DNA of 64,000 nt, taken from NCBI GenBank assembly GCA_036417435.1, contig JAZAQT010000281.1:496001-560000 (forward strand), in the 5' to 3' direction. Shown in pieces: positions 1 through 10,406 of this stretch. Position 1 is the first letter of the stretch. Each line of letters starts with the position of its first letter. Position numbers and translations under genes: made by a program. The notes beneath the pieces are model-generated. The model saw only the letters and a list, made by a program, of their open reading frames with translations, was not told the DNA's origin and made no database searches. The stretch is from Inia geoffrensis (taxonomy: Eukaryota; Chordata; Mammalia; Artiodactyla; Iniidae).

Positions 1-680
1 TTTCCCCTTAAGCAATCATAAGTTTCTTTTGTAAATGTGAGACTCTGTTGTGTTTTATAATGCAGTTCACACGTAGCCGTGTTTACATTCCCGGTATTAG
101 TGATATCTTATGATGTTTCTTTTTCTCTGTGACTTATTTCACGTACAATCATCATAACTAAATCCACTCATTATGCTGCTACTGGTCTGTTGCCATTGAT
201 TTCATTGTTGAGTGATATTCCATTGTAGGGATGTACCACAACTTCTATATCCATTTTTCTCTTTCTGGGCTATTAAAGTTGTACCATAGTCAAGGATCCC
301 GTACACAGAGCAGCCCCAAACTTTGGTGTGGCTGTGTCTTTTTCATTTAAATTTTCCGAATCTATAGCACCATAAGTGGAAGTGCCCTAGGCTCTCTAGC
401 TTGTTTTTTTCTTTGTTCCAGGAAACACCATGCACTTCTCCAGAGTGGCTGTTGGCAGTTTACATCCCGCCCATCAGCATAACAAGGCTGCCGGTTCTCC
501 ATGGCCTGTCCTGCCTCTCTGGATTTTACACTTTTTTCGGACGGCCCTTTGGATCGGTGGGAAGTGAGACTTCCTTGTAGTGCGGATTTCCATTGCAGGC
601 TTGCTTGGTTGGCCAAAAAGGGCGTATGCGTTTTTTCCTGAATATATTCAGGAAAAAACGCATACGCCCTATTTGGCCAA

Positions 681-1464
681 GTGCATCACTGTCGAACTGC
701 TGCCTCTTTTCCTACTCTTTCAGAGCAATTCTTATCTACCCCCTGATATCTGTTTTCTGCAATTCTGCGTCGCGTTCAAGTCCTCTTCACAGCCTTCCTT
801 CACTAAATTTTTGGATGATAGGGGTCATTTGGAACTCTGCAGGATTGTGAGTTACAGTGCGAAAAATCTCCTTTTCTCAACTCGCTTTCTTGTGAGCTGA
901 CCGCAAACCCGAAGATTTGCTTCAGGCCCTAATCTCGTTCAGGCATGGCAAGCTGAGCCTTTGGTGAATTCTTCTTCCTGTAGGGAAATCAGAGTTCAAT
1001 GTGCCCGTCCAAACACATCGAGTTAGCCGCTCATTCGTTCTCCTTATTCCTGATCATCTTCCACAAAAATTGCAAACTGTGCCAAACAAGAGGTCAAAGG
1101 CACTGACTCTCCAAGTGGGGAGAATGTTAATATCGCATCTGGAACGGCGACCTCTAGTACCAGGGGGCGAAAATGGCGGTGAGTTTATAATTTTGCCTGG
1201 TCACTTCGTGGACCATATTCTGGGTTTTCCATGCATATTTTAGCTGAAGGATAAATCCCTTAAACGTGGAGATTTGGGACCCGTGCAATGGGAACCATGC
1301 ACCATTACCTCAAAGGGTCGGCATTCCCTCACCAATAGTATCAGCCCCGAGTGTCCAGCCTTATCTCTCCCACAGCTGTGGATGTAGAGGTGGTAAATCC
1401 AAGATTCCTCACAAGCCCTGAAGGACTTATTTAAGAATTTCTCTCTATTTGACATTCCTTGTGT
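681..1464. repeat. Unrecognised ~0.78-kb portion of the monomer (representative copy, M1)
   Basis: This segment lies between the palindrome and the L1 3' end. I recognise no SINE, LTR, tRNA-like or coding family in it. By hand count it keeps about 23 CpG dinucleotides, against about 13 in the longer L1-derived part. It contains the CTCF/YY1-like composite at 1159-1182. Short open frames cross it in several phases, but they differ between monomers and show no recognisable domain. It recurs in all 37 copies at offsets ~681-1464. Confidence 0.8.
1159..1182 (+). promoter_or_regulatory. CTCF-like core abutting a YY1-like core (representative copy)
   Basis: ACCAGGGGGCG at 1159-1169 equals the 3' core of the vertebrate CTCF consensus, but the upstream CC pair of that consensus is replaced by GT. 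AAAATGGCGG at 1170-1179 matches the YY1 core AANATGGCGG and directly abuts it. Only M1 and M2 have GGCGG; nearly all others read GGCGA. Binding is inferred from motif resemblance alone, and the missing 5' CTCF half lowers confidence. Confidence 0.3.
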
Positions 1465-2335
1465 TTTCTTTATCAAATTTATTTTTATAAGGGGATTTAG
1501 CTTATTTACACTGCTGTGTGTATTCTGCTGTACACAAATGATTTTCTTATGGAGACCTATAAATGTATGGGTTTTAATTTTCTTCATAGTCAGGTATATT
1601 CCTAGGTTTTCAATACGGGGTGTTGAGTCCATTTGGTTGAGCAAGGATTAGGTCTTGTCTAATATATATTTGGCTTATGGAATGGTATCTGTCCTAATGT
1701 CAACCTCTGGTTTTATGCAGCCTCCCCACTCTCCTTTCCCCTTAAGCAAGCATAAGTTTCTTTTGTAAATGTGAGACTCTGTTGTGTTTTGTAATGCAGT
1801 TCACACGTAGCCGTGTTTACATTCCCGGTATTAGTGATATCTTATGATGTTTCTTTTTCTGTGTGACTTATTTCACTTAGAATCATCGTAACTAAATCCA
1901 CTCATTATGCTGCTACTGGTCTGTTGCCATTGATTTCATTGTTGAGTGATATTCCATTGTAGGGATGTACCACAACATCTATATCCATTTTTCTCTTTCT
2001 GGGCTATTAAAGTTGTACCATAGTCAAGGCTCCCGTACACAGAGCAGCCCCAAACTTTGGTGTGGCTGTGTCTTTTTCATTTAAATTTTCCGAATCTATA
2101 GCACCATAAGTGGAAGTGGCCTAGGCTCTCTAGCTTGTTTTTTTCTTTGTTCCAGGAAACACCATGCACTTCTCCAGAGTGGCTGTTGGCAGTTTACATC
2201 CCGCCCATCAGCATAACAAGGCTGCCGGTTCTCCATGGCCTGTCCTGCCTCTCTGGATTTTACACTTTTTTCGGACGGCCCTTTGGATCGGTGGGAAGTG
2301 AGACTTCCTTGTAGTGCGGATTTCCATTGCAGGCT
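1465..2335 (-). mobile_element. L1 (LINE-1) 3' UTR/3'-end fragment built into every monomer (representative copy)
   Basis: On the minus strand this reads like the 3' end of a laurasiatherian L1. On the plus strand, in order, it has a T-rich start (antisense of the A-rich tail), then ATTTAGCTTATTTACACTG followed by CTGCTGTACA. Next come CCTCCCCACTCTCC with CTTAAGCAAGCATAAG, and TATCTTATGATGTTTC with GACTTATTTCACTTAGAATC. Then follow GATATTCCATTGTAGG with ATGTACCACAAC, AGAGTGGCTGTTGGCAGTTT, and GATCGGTGGGAAGTGAGAC near the end. These match the order and wording of L1 3' UTR consensus sequence as I remember it. The fragment straddles my monomer boundary, so other copies are found at offset ~1465 of each monomer through offset ~600 of the next. 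It holds no reverse-transcriptase or endonuclease region and cannot mobilise on its own. Edges are approximate. Confidence 0.85.
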
Positions 2336-3468
2336 TGCTTGGTTGGCCAAAAAGGGCGTATGCGTTTTTTCCTGAATATATTCAGGAAAAAACGCATACG
2401 CCCTATTTGGCCAAGTGCATCACTGTCGAACTGCTGCCTCTTTTCCTACTCTTTCAGAGCAATTCTTATCTACCCCCTGATATCTGTTTTCTGCAATTCT
2501 GCGTCGCGTTCAAGTCCTCTTCACAGCCTTCCTTCACTAAATTTTTGGATGATAGGGGTCATTTGGAACTCTGCAGGATTGTGAGTTACAGTGCGAAAAA
2601 TCTCCTTTTCTCAACTCGCTTTCTTGTGAGCTGACCGCAAACCCGAAGATTTGCTTCAGGCCCTAATCTCGTTCAGGCATGGCAAGCTGAGCCTTTGGTG
2701 AATTCTTCTTCCTGTAGGGAAATCAGAGTTCAATGTGCCCGTCCAAACACATCGAGTTAGCCGCTCATTCGTTCTCCTTATTCCTGATCATCTTCCACAA
2801 AAATTGCAAACTGTGCCAAACAAGAGGTCAAAGGCACTGACTCTCCAAGTGGGGAGAATGTTAATATCGCATCTGGAACGGCGACCTCTAGTACCAGGGG
2901 GCGAAAATGGCGGTGAGTTTATAATTTTGCCTGGTCACTTCGTGGACCATATTCTGGGTTTTCCATGCATATTTTAGCTGAAGGATAAATCCCTTAAACG
3001 TGGAGATTTGGGACCCGTGCAATGGGAACCATGCACCATTACCTCAAAGGGTCGGCATTCCCTCACCAATAGTATCAGCCCCGAGTGTCCAGCCTTATCT
3101 CTCCCACAGCTGTGGATGTAGAGGTGGTAAATCCAAGATTCCTCACAAGCCCTGAAGGACTTATTTAAGAATTTCTCTCTATTTGACATTCCTTGTGTTT
3201 TCTTTATCAAATTTATTTTTATAAGGGGATTTAGCTTATTTACACTGCTGTGTGTATTCTGCTGTACACAAATGATTTTCTTATGGAGACCTATAAATGT
3301 ATGGGTTTTAATTTTCTTCATAGTCAGGTATATTCCTAGGTTTTCAATACGGGGTGTTGAGTCCATTTGGTTGAGCAAGGATTAGGTCTTGTCTAATATA
3401 TATTTGGCTTATGGAATGGTATCTGTCCTAATGTCAACCTCTGGTTTTATGCAGCCTCCCCACTCTCC
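1735..3468. repeat. Satellite monomer M2 (duplicate of M1)
   Basis: The palindrome at 2343-2414 has the same single mismatch as in M1. Shares the GGCGG YY1-like core, the TTCACTAAATTTTT variant and the TTTTCAATACGGGG variant with M1, which marks the pair as a recent tandem duplicate. Confidence 0.97.
2341..2414. mobile_element. Mariner-like miniature palindromic element (representative copy, M2)
   Basis: A 72-bp inverted repeat spans 2343-2414 with essentially no loop. The left arm starts TTGGCCAAAAAGGGCG and the centre is GAATATATTC. In M1 and M2 the right arm has one mismatch (ATTTGG for TTTTGG), while most later copies are perfect. The outer GGTTGGCCAAAAAG and the arm/T-run/CC/centre/GG/A-run/arm layout resemble short mariner-derived elements of artiodactyl and primate genomes (the MADE1 type). 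No TA target duplication is preserved: the right flank is AAGTGCATC rather than the expected mirror. Mariner origin is therefore a family-resemblance inference. The inverted repeat itself is certain. Confidence 0.7.
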
Positions 3469-5202
3469 TTTCCCCTTAAGCAAGCATAAGTTTCTTTTGT
3501 AAATGTGAGACTCTGTTGTGTTTTGTAATGCAGTTCACACGTAGCCGTGTTTACATTCCCGGTATTAGTGATATCTTATGATGTTTCTTTTTCTGTGTGA
3601 CTTATTTCACTTAGAATCATCGTAACTAAATCCACTCATTATGCTGCTACTGGTCTGTTGCCATTGATTTCATTGTTGAGTGATATTCCATTGTAGGGAT
3701 GTACCACAACATCTATATCCATTTTTCTCTTTCTGGGCTATTAAAGTTGTACCATAGTCAAGGCTCCCGTACACAGAGCAGCCCCAAACTTTGGTGTGGC
3801 TGTGTCTTTTTCATTTAAATTTTCCGAATCTATAGCACCATAAGTGGAAGTGGCCTAGGCTCTCTAGCTTGTTTTTTTCTTTTTTCCAGGAAACACCATC
3901 CACTTCTCCAGAGTGGCTGTTGGCAGTTTACATCCAGTCCATCAGCATAACAAGGCTGCCGGTTCTCCATGGCCTGTCCTGCCTCTCTGGATTTTACAAT
4001 TTTTTCGGACGGCTCTTTGGATCGGTGGGAAGTGAGACTTCCTTGTAGTGTGGATTTCCATTGCAGGCTTGCTTGGTTGGCCAAAAAGGGCGTATGCGTT
4101 TTTTCCTGAATATATTCAGGAAAAAACGCATACGCCCTTTTTGGCCAAGTGCATCACTGTCGAACTGCTGCCTCTTTTCCTACTCTTTCAGGGCAATTCT
4201 TATCTACCCCCTGATATCTGTTTTCTGCAATTCTGCGTCGCGTTCAAGTCCTCTTCACAGGCTTCCTTCAATAAATTTTTGGATGATAGGGGTCATTTGG
4301 AACTCTGCAGGATTGTGAGTTACAGTGCCAAAAATCTCCTTTTCTCAGCTCGCTTTCTTGTGAGCTGACCGCAAACCCGAAGATTTGTTTCAGGCCTTAA
4401 TCTCGTTCCGGCATGGCACGCTGAGCCTTTGGTGAATTCTTCTTCCTGTAGGGAAATCAGAATTCAATGTGCCCGTCCAAATACATCGAGTTAGCCGCTC
4501 ACTCGTTCTTCTTATTCCTGTTCATCTTCCACAAAAATTGCAAACTGTGCCAAACAAGAGGTCAAAGGCACTGACTCTCCAAGTGGGGAGAATGTGAATA
4601 TCGCATCTGGAACGGCGACCTCTAGTACCAGGGGGCGAAAATGGCGATGAGTTTATAATTTTGCCTGGTCACTTCGTGGACCATATTCTGGGATTTCCAT
4701 GCGTATTTTAGCTGAAGGATAAATCCCTTAAACGTGGAGATTTGCGACCCGTGCAATGGGAACCATGCACCATTACCTCAAAGGGTCTGCATTCCCTCAC
4801 CAATAGTATCAGCCCCAAGTGTCCAGCCTTATCTCTCCCCCAGCTGTGGATGTAGAGGTGGTAAATCCAAGATTCCTCACAAGCCCTGAAGGACTTATTT
4901 AAGTATTTCTCTCTATTTGACAGTCCTTGTGTTTTCTTATTCAAATTTATTTTTATAAGGGTATTTAGCTTATTGACACTGCTGTGTGTATGCTGCTGTA
5001 CACAAATGATTTTCTTATGGAGACCTATAAATGTATGGGTTTTAATTTTCTTCATAGTCAGGTATATTCCTAGGTTTTGAATACGGGGTGTTGAGTCCAT
5101 TTGGTTGAGCAATGAGTAGGTCTTGTCTCATATATATTTGGCTTATGGAATGGTATCTGTCCTAATGTCAACCTCCGGTTTTATGCAGCCTCCCCACTCT
5201 CC
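3469..5202. repeat. Satellite monomer M3 (P-like left, E-like right)
   Basis: Offsets 1-414 follow M2 exactly. The middle carries the P-type marks ACATCCAGTCC and ACGGCTCTTTGG. The right part shares GATTTGCGACCC and AAGGGTATTTAG with type E (M11, M17, M22). The palindrome at 4077-4148 is perfect. Confidence 0.96.
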
Positions 5203-6938
5203 TTTCCCCTTAAGCAAGCATAAGTTTCTTTTGTAAATGTAAGACTCTGTTGTGTTTTGTAATGCAGTTCACACGTAGCCGTGTTTACATTCCCGTTATT
5301 AGTGATATCTTATGATGTTTCTTTTTCTGTGTGACTTATTTCACTTAGAATCATCATAACTAAATCCTGTCATTATGCTGCTACTGGTGTGTTGCCATTG
5401 ATTTCATTGTTGAGTGATATTCCATTGTAGGGATGTACCACAACTTCTATATCCATTTTTCTCTTTCTGGGCTATTAAAGTTGTACCATAGTCAAGGATC
5501 CCGTACACAGAGCAGACCCAAACTTTGTTGTGGCTGTGTCCTTTTCATTTAAATATTCCGAATCTATAGCACCATAAGTGGAAGTGCCCTAGGCTCTCTA
5601 GCTTGGTTTTTTCTTTGTTCCAGGAATCACCATGCACTTCTCCAGAGTGGCTGTTGGCAGTTTACATCCAGTCCATCAGCATAACAAGGCTGCCGGTTCT
5701 CCATGGCCTGTCCTGCCTCTCTGGATTTTACACTTTTTTCGGACGGCCCTTTGGATCGGTGGGAAGTGAGACTTCCTTGTAGTGCGGATTTCCATTGCAG
5801 GGTTGCTTGGTTGGCCAAAAAGGGCGTATGCGTTTTTTCCTGAATATATTCAGGAAAAAACGCATACGCCCTTTTTGGCCAAGTGCATCACTGTCGAACT
5901 GCTGCCTCTTTTCCTACGCTTTCAGAGCAATTCTTATGTACCCCCTGATATCTGTTTTCTGCAATTCTGCGTCGCGTTCAAGTCCTCTTCTCAGCCTTCC
6001 TTCAATAAATTTTTGGATGATAGGGGTCATTTGGAACTCTGCAGGATTGTGAGTTACAGTGCCAAAAATCTCCTTTTCTCACGTCGCTTTCTTGTGAGCT
6101 GACCGCAAACCCGAAGAATTGCTTCAGGCCCTAATCTCGTTCCGGCATGGCACGCTGAGCCATTGGTGAATTCTTCTTCCTGTAGGGAAATCAGAGTTAA
6201 ATGTGCCCGTCCAAACACATCGAGTTAGCCACTCATTCGTTCTCCTTATTCCTGTTTATCTTCCACGGAAATTGCAAACTGTGCCAAACAAGAGGTCAAA
6301 GGCACTGACTCTCCAAGTGCGGAGAATGTTAATATTGCATCTGGAACGGCGAACTCGAGTACCAGGGGGCTACAATGGCGATGAGTTTTAGAAATTTTGC
6401 CTGATCACTTCGTGGACCATATTCTGGGATTTCCATGCGTATTTTAGCTGAAGGATAAATCCCTTAAACGTGGAGATTTGGGACCCGTGCAATGGGAACC
6501 ATGCACCATTACCTCAAAGGGTCTGCATTCCCTCACCAATAGTATCAGCCCCAAGTGTCCAGCCTTATCTCTCCCCCAGCTGTGGATGTAGAGGTGGTAA
6601 ATCCAAGATTCCTCACTAGCCCTGAAGGACTTATTTAAGAATTTCTCTCTATTTGACAGTCCTTGTGTTTTCTTTTTCAAATTTATTTTTATAAGGGGAT
6701 TTAGCTTATTGACACTGCTGTGTGTATGCTGCTGTACACAAATGATTTTCTTATGGAGACCTATAAATGTATGGGTTTTAATTTTCTTCATAGTCAGGTA
6801 TATTCCTAGGTTTTGAATATGGGGTTTTGAGTCCATTTCGTTGAGCAAGGAATAGGTCTTGTCTAATATATATTTGGCTTATGGAATGGTATCTGTCCTA
6901 ATGTCAACCTCTGGTTTTATGCAGCCTCCCCACTCTCC
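5203..6938. repeat. Satellite monomer M4 (Q'-like)
   Basis: The right part carries GGGGGCTACAATGG, AGTGCGGAGAATG and TCACTAGCCCTG, as in M24 and M30. The palindrome at 5811-5882 is perfect. Private changes include AGGAATCACC and CAGACCC. Confidence 0.96.
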
Positions 6939-8673
6939 TTTCCCCTTAAGCAAGCATTAGTTTCTTTTGTAAATGTGAGACTCTGTTGTGTTTTGTAATG
7001 CAGTTCACACGTAGCCGTGTTTACATTCCCGGTATTAGTGATATCTTATGATGTTTCTTTTTCTGTGTGACTTATTTCACGTAGAATCATCATAACTAAA
7101 TCCTCTCATTATGCTGCGACTGGTCTGTTGCCATTGATTTCATTGTTGAGTGATATTCCATTGTAGGGATGTACCACAACTTCTATATCCATTTTTCTCT
7201 TTCTGGGCTGTTAAAGTTGTACCATAGTCTAGGATCCCGTACACAGAGCAGCCCCAAACTTTGGTGTGGCTGTGTCTTTTTCATTTAAATTTTCCGAATC
7301 TATAGCACCATAAGGTGAAGTGCCCTAGGCTCTCTAGCTTGTTTTTTTCTTTGTTCCAGGAAACACCATCCACTTCTCCAGAGTGGCTGTTGGCAGTTTA
7401 AATCCAGTCCATCAGAATAACAAGGCTGCCGGTTCTCCATGGCCTGCCCTACCTCTCTGGATTTTACAATTTTTTCTGACGGCCCTTTGGATCGGTGGGA
7501 AGTGAGACTTCTTTGTAGTGCGGATTTCCATTGCAGGCTTGCTTGGTTGGCCAAAAAGTGCGTATGCGTTTTTTCCTGAATATATTCAGGAAAAAACGCA
7601 TACGCCCTTTTTGGCCAAGTGCATCACTGTCGAACTGCTGCCTCTTTTCCTACGCTTTCAGAGCAATTCTTATCAACCCCCTGATATCTGTTTTCAGCAA
7701 TTCTGCATCGCATTCAAGTCCTCTTCACAGCCTTCCTTCAATAAGTTTTTGGATGATAGGGGTCATTTGGAACTCTGCAGGATTGTGAGTTACAGTGCCA
7801 AAAATCTCCTTTTCTCAACTCGCTTTCTTGTGAGCTGACCGAAAACCCGAAGAAATGCTTCAGGCCCTAAACTTGTTCCGGCATGGCACGCTGAGCCTTT
7901 GGTGAATTCTTCTTCCTGTAGGGAAATTAGAGTTCAATGTGCCCGTCCAAACACATCGAGTTAGCCGCTCATTCGTTCTCCTTATTCCTGTTCATCTTCC
8001 ACGGAAATTGCAAACTGTGCCAAACAAGAGGTCAAAGGCACTGACTCTCCAAGTGGGGAGAATGTTAATATCGCATCTGGAACGGCGAACTCGAGTACCA
8101 GGGGGCGAAAATGGCGATGAGTTTTAAAATTTTGCCTGGTCACATCGTGGACCATATTCTGGGTTTTCCATGCATATTTTAGCTGAAGGATAAATCCCTT
8201 AAACGTGGAGATTTGGGACCCGTGGAATGGGAACCATGCACCATTACCTCAAAGGGTCTGCATTCCCTCACCAATAGTATCAGCCCCAAGTGTCCAGCCT
8301 TATCTCTCCCCCAGCTGTGGATGTAGAGGTGGTAAATCCAAGATTCCTCACAAGCCCTGAAGGACTTATTTAAGAATTTCTCTCTATTTCACAGTCCTTG
8401 TGTTTTGTTTTTCAAATTTATTTTTATAAGGGGATTTAGCTTATTGACACTGCTGTGTGTATGGTGCTGTACACAAATGATTTTCTTATGGAGACCTATA
8501 AATGTATGGGTTTTAAGTTTCTTCACAGTCAGGCATATTCCTAGGTTTTGAATACGGGGTGTTGAGATCATTTGGTTGAGCAAGGAGTAGGTCTTGTCTA
8601 ATATATATTTGGCTTATGGAATGGTATCTGTCGTAATGTCAACCTCTGGTTTTATGCAGACTCCCCACTCTCC
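6939..8673. repeat. Satellite monomer M5 (R-like left, C-like right)
   Basis: The left part pairs with M31 (shared CTGCCCTACCTC and GACTTCTTTGTAG). The far right shares TTTAAGTTTCTTCACAG with types B and C. The palindrome at 7547-7618 has one left-arm mismatch (AAGTGCG). Confidence 0.96.
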
Positions 8674-10406
8674 TTTCCCCTTAAGCAAGCATTAGTTTCT
8701 TTTGTAAATGTGAGACTCTGTTGTGTTTTGTAATGCAGTTCACACGTAGCCGTGTTTACATTCCCGGTATTAGTGATATCTTATGATGTTTATTTTTCTG
8801 TGTGACTTATTTCACTTAGAATCATCATAACTAAATCCTCATTATGCTGCTACTGGTATGTTGCCATTGATTTCATTGTTGAGTGATATTCCATTGTAGG
8901 GATGTACCACAACTTCTATATCCATTTTTCTCTTTCTGGGCTATTAAAGTTGTACCATAGTCAAGGATCCCGTACACAGAGCAGCCCCAAACTTTGGTGT
9001 GGCTGTGTCTTTTTCATTTAAATTTTCCGAATCTATAGCACCATAAGTGGAAGTGCCCTAAGCTCTCTACCTTGTTTTTTTCTTTGTTCCAGGAAACACC
9101 ATGCACTTCTCCAGAGTGGCTGTTGGCAATTTACATCCCGCCCATCAGCATAACAAGGCTGCCGGTTCTCCATGGCCTGTCCTGCCTCTCTGGATTTTAC
9201 ACTATTTTCGGACGGCCGTTTGGATCGGTGGGAAGTGAGACTTCCTTGTAGTGCGGATTTCCATTGCAGGCTTGCTTGCTTGGCCAAAAAGGGCGTATGC
9301 GTTTTTTCCTGAATATATTCAGGAAAAAACGCATACGCCCTTTTTGGCCAAGTGCATCACTGTCGAACTGCTGCCTCTTTTCCTACGCTTTCAGAGCAAT
9401 TCTTATCTACCCCCTGATATCTGTTTTCTGCAATTCTGCGTCGCGTTCAAGTCCTCTTCACAGCCTTCCTTCAATAAATTTTTGGATGATAGGGGTCATT
9501 TGGAACTCTGCAGGATTGTGAGTTACAGGGCCAAAAATCTCCTTTTCTCAACTCGCTTTCTTGTGAGCTGACCGCAAACCCGAAGAATTGCTTCAGTCCC
9601 TAATCTCTTTCCGGCATGGCACGCTGAGCCTTTGTTGAATTCTTCTTCCTCTAGGGAAATCAGAGTTCAATGTGCCCGTCCAAACACATGGAGTTAGCTG
9701 CTCATTCGTTCTCCTTATTCCTGTTCATCTTCCACAGAAATTGCAAACTGTGCGAAACAAGAGGTCAAAGGCACTGACTCTCCAAGTGGGGAGAATGTTA
9801 ATATCGCATCTGGAACGGAGAACTAGAGTATCAGGGGGCGAAAATGGCGATGAGTTTTAAAATTTTGCCTGGTCACTTCGTGGACCATATTCTGGGTTTT
9901 CCATGCATATTTTAGCTGAATCATAAATCCCTTAAACGTGGAGATTTGGGACCCGTGCAATGGGAACCATGCACCATTACCTCAAAGGGTCTGCATTCCC
10001 TCACCAATACTATCAGCCGCAAGTGTCCAGCATTATCTCTCCCCCAGCTGTGGATGTAGAGGTGGTAAATCCAAGATTCCTCACAAGCCCTGAAGGACTT
10101 ATTTAAGAATTTCTCTCTATTTCACAGTCCTTGTGTTTTGTTTTTCAAATTTATTTTTATAAGGGGATTTAGCTTATTGACACTGCTGTGTGTATGGTGC
10201 TGTACACAAATGATTTTCTTATGGAGACCTATAAATGTATGGGTTTTAATTTTCTTCATAGTCAGGCATATTCCTAGGTTTTGAATACGGGGTGTTGAGT
10301 CCATTTGGTTGAGCAAGGAGTAGGTCTTGTCTAATATATATTTGGCTTATGGAATGGTATCTGTCTTAATATGAACCTCTGGTTTTATGCAGCCTCCCCA
10401 CTCTCC
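8674..10406. repeat. Satellite monomer M6 (C/D left, F right chimera)
   Basis: Left: the 2-bp deletion AATCCTCATTATG and CTATTTTCGGACGGCCG of types C/D. Right, from about 9690: ACATGGAG, GTTAGCTGC, TGCGAAACAAG and GAACGGAGAACTAGAG, as in M12. The palindrome at 9280-9351 is perfect. Confidence 0.96.

Larger units (their letters stand above)
1..1734. repeat. Satellite monomer M1
   Basis: Full-length in the chosen phase. The palindrome at 609-680 has one right-arm mismatch. It carries the best YY1-like core (GGCGG). From 386 onward it is indistinguishable by eye from M2, whereas offsets 1-385 hold several private differences from M2. Confidence 0.97.

Noticed and set aside
362..616. Minus-strand 84-codon frame repeated in nearly every monomer
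   Set aside because: It lies in the L1 3' UTR-like segment plus the palindrome edge, has no domain, and recurs only because the DNA recurs.
1551..1575. TATA-like ACCTATAAATG as a promoter
   Set aside because: It is a diverged stretch of the L1 3' UTR with no other promoter element nearby, and varies to ACGTATAAATA in several copies.
4268..4275. AATAAA as a polyadenylation signal (in TTCAATAAATTTTT)
   Set aside because: Lost in M1/M2 (ACTAAA) and in type A/F (AATACA), and no upstream gene uses it.
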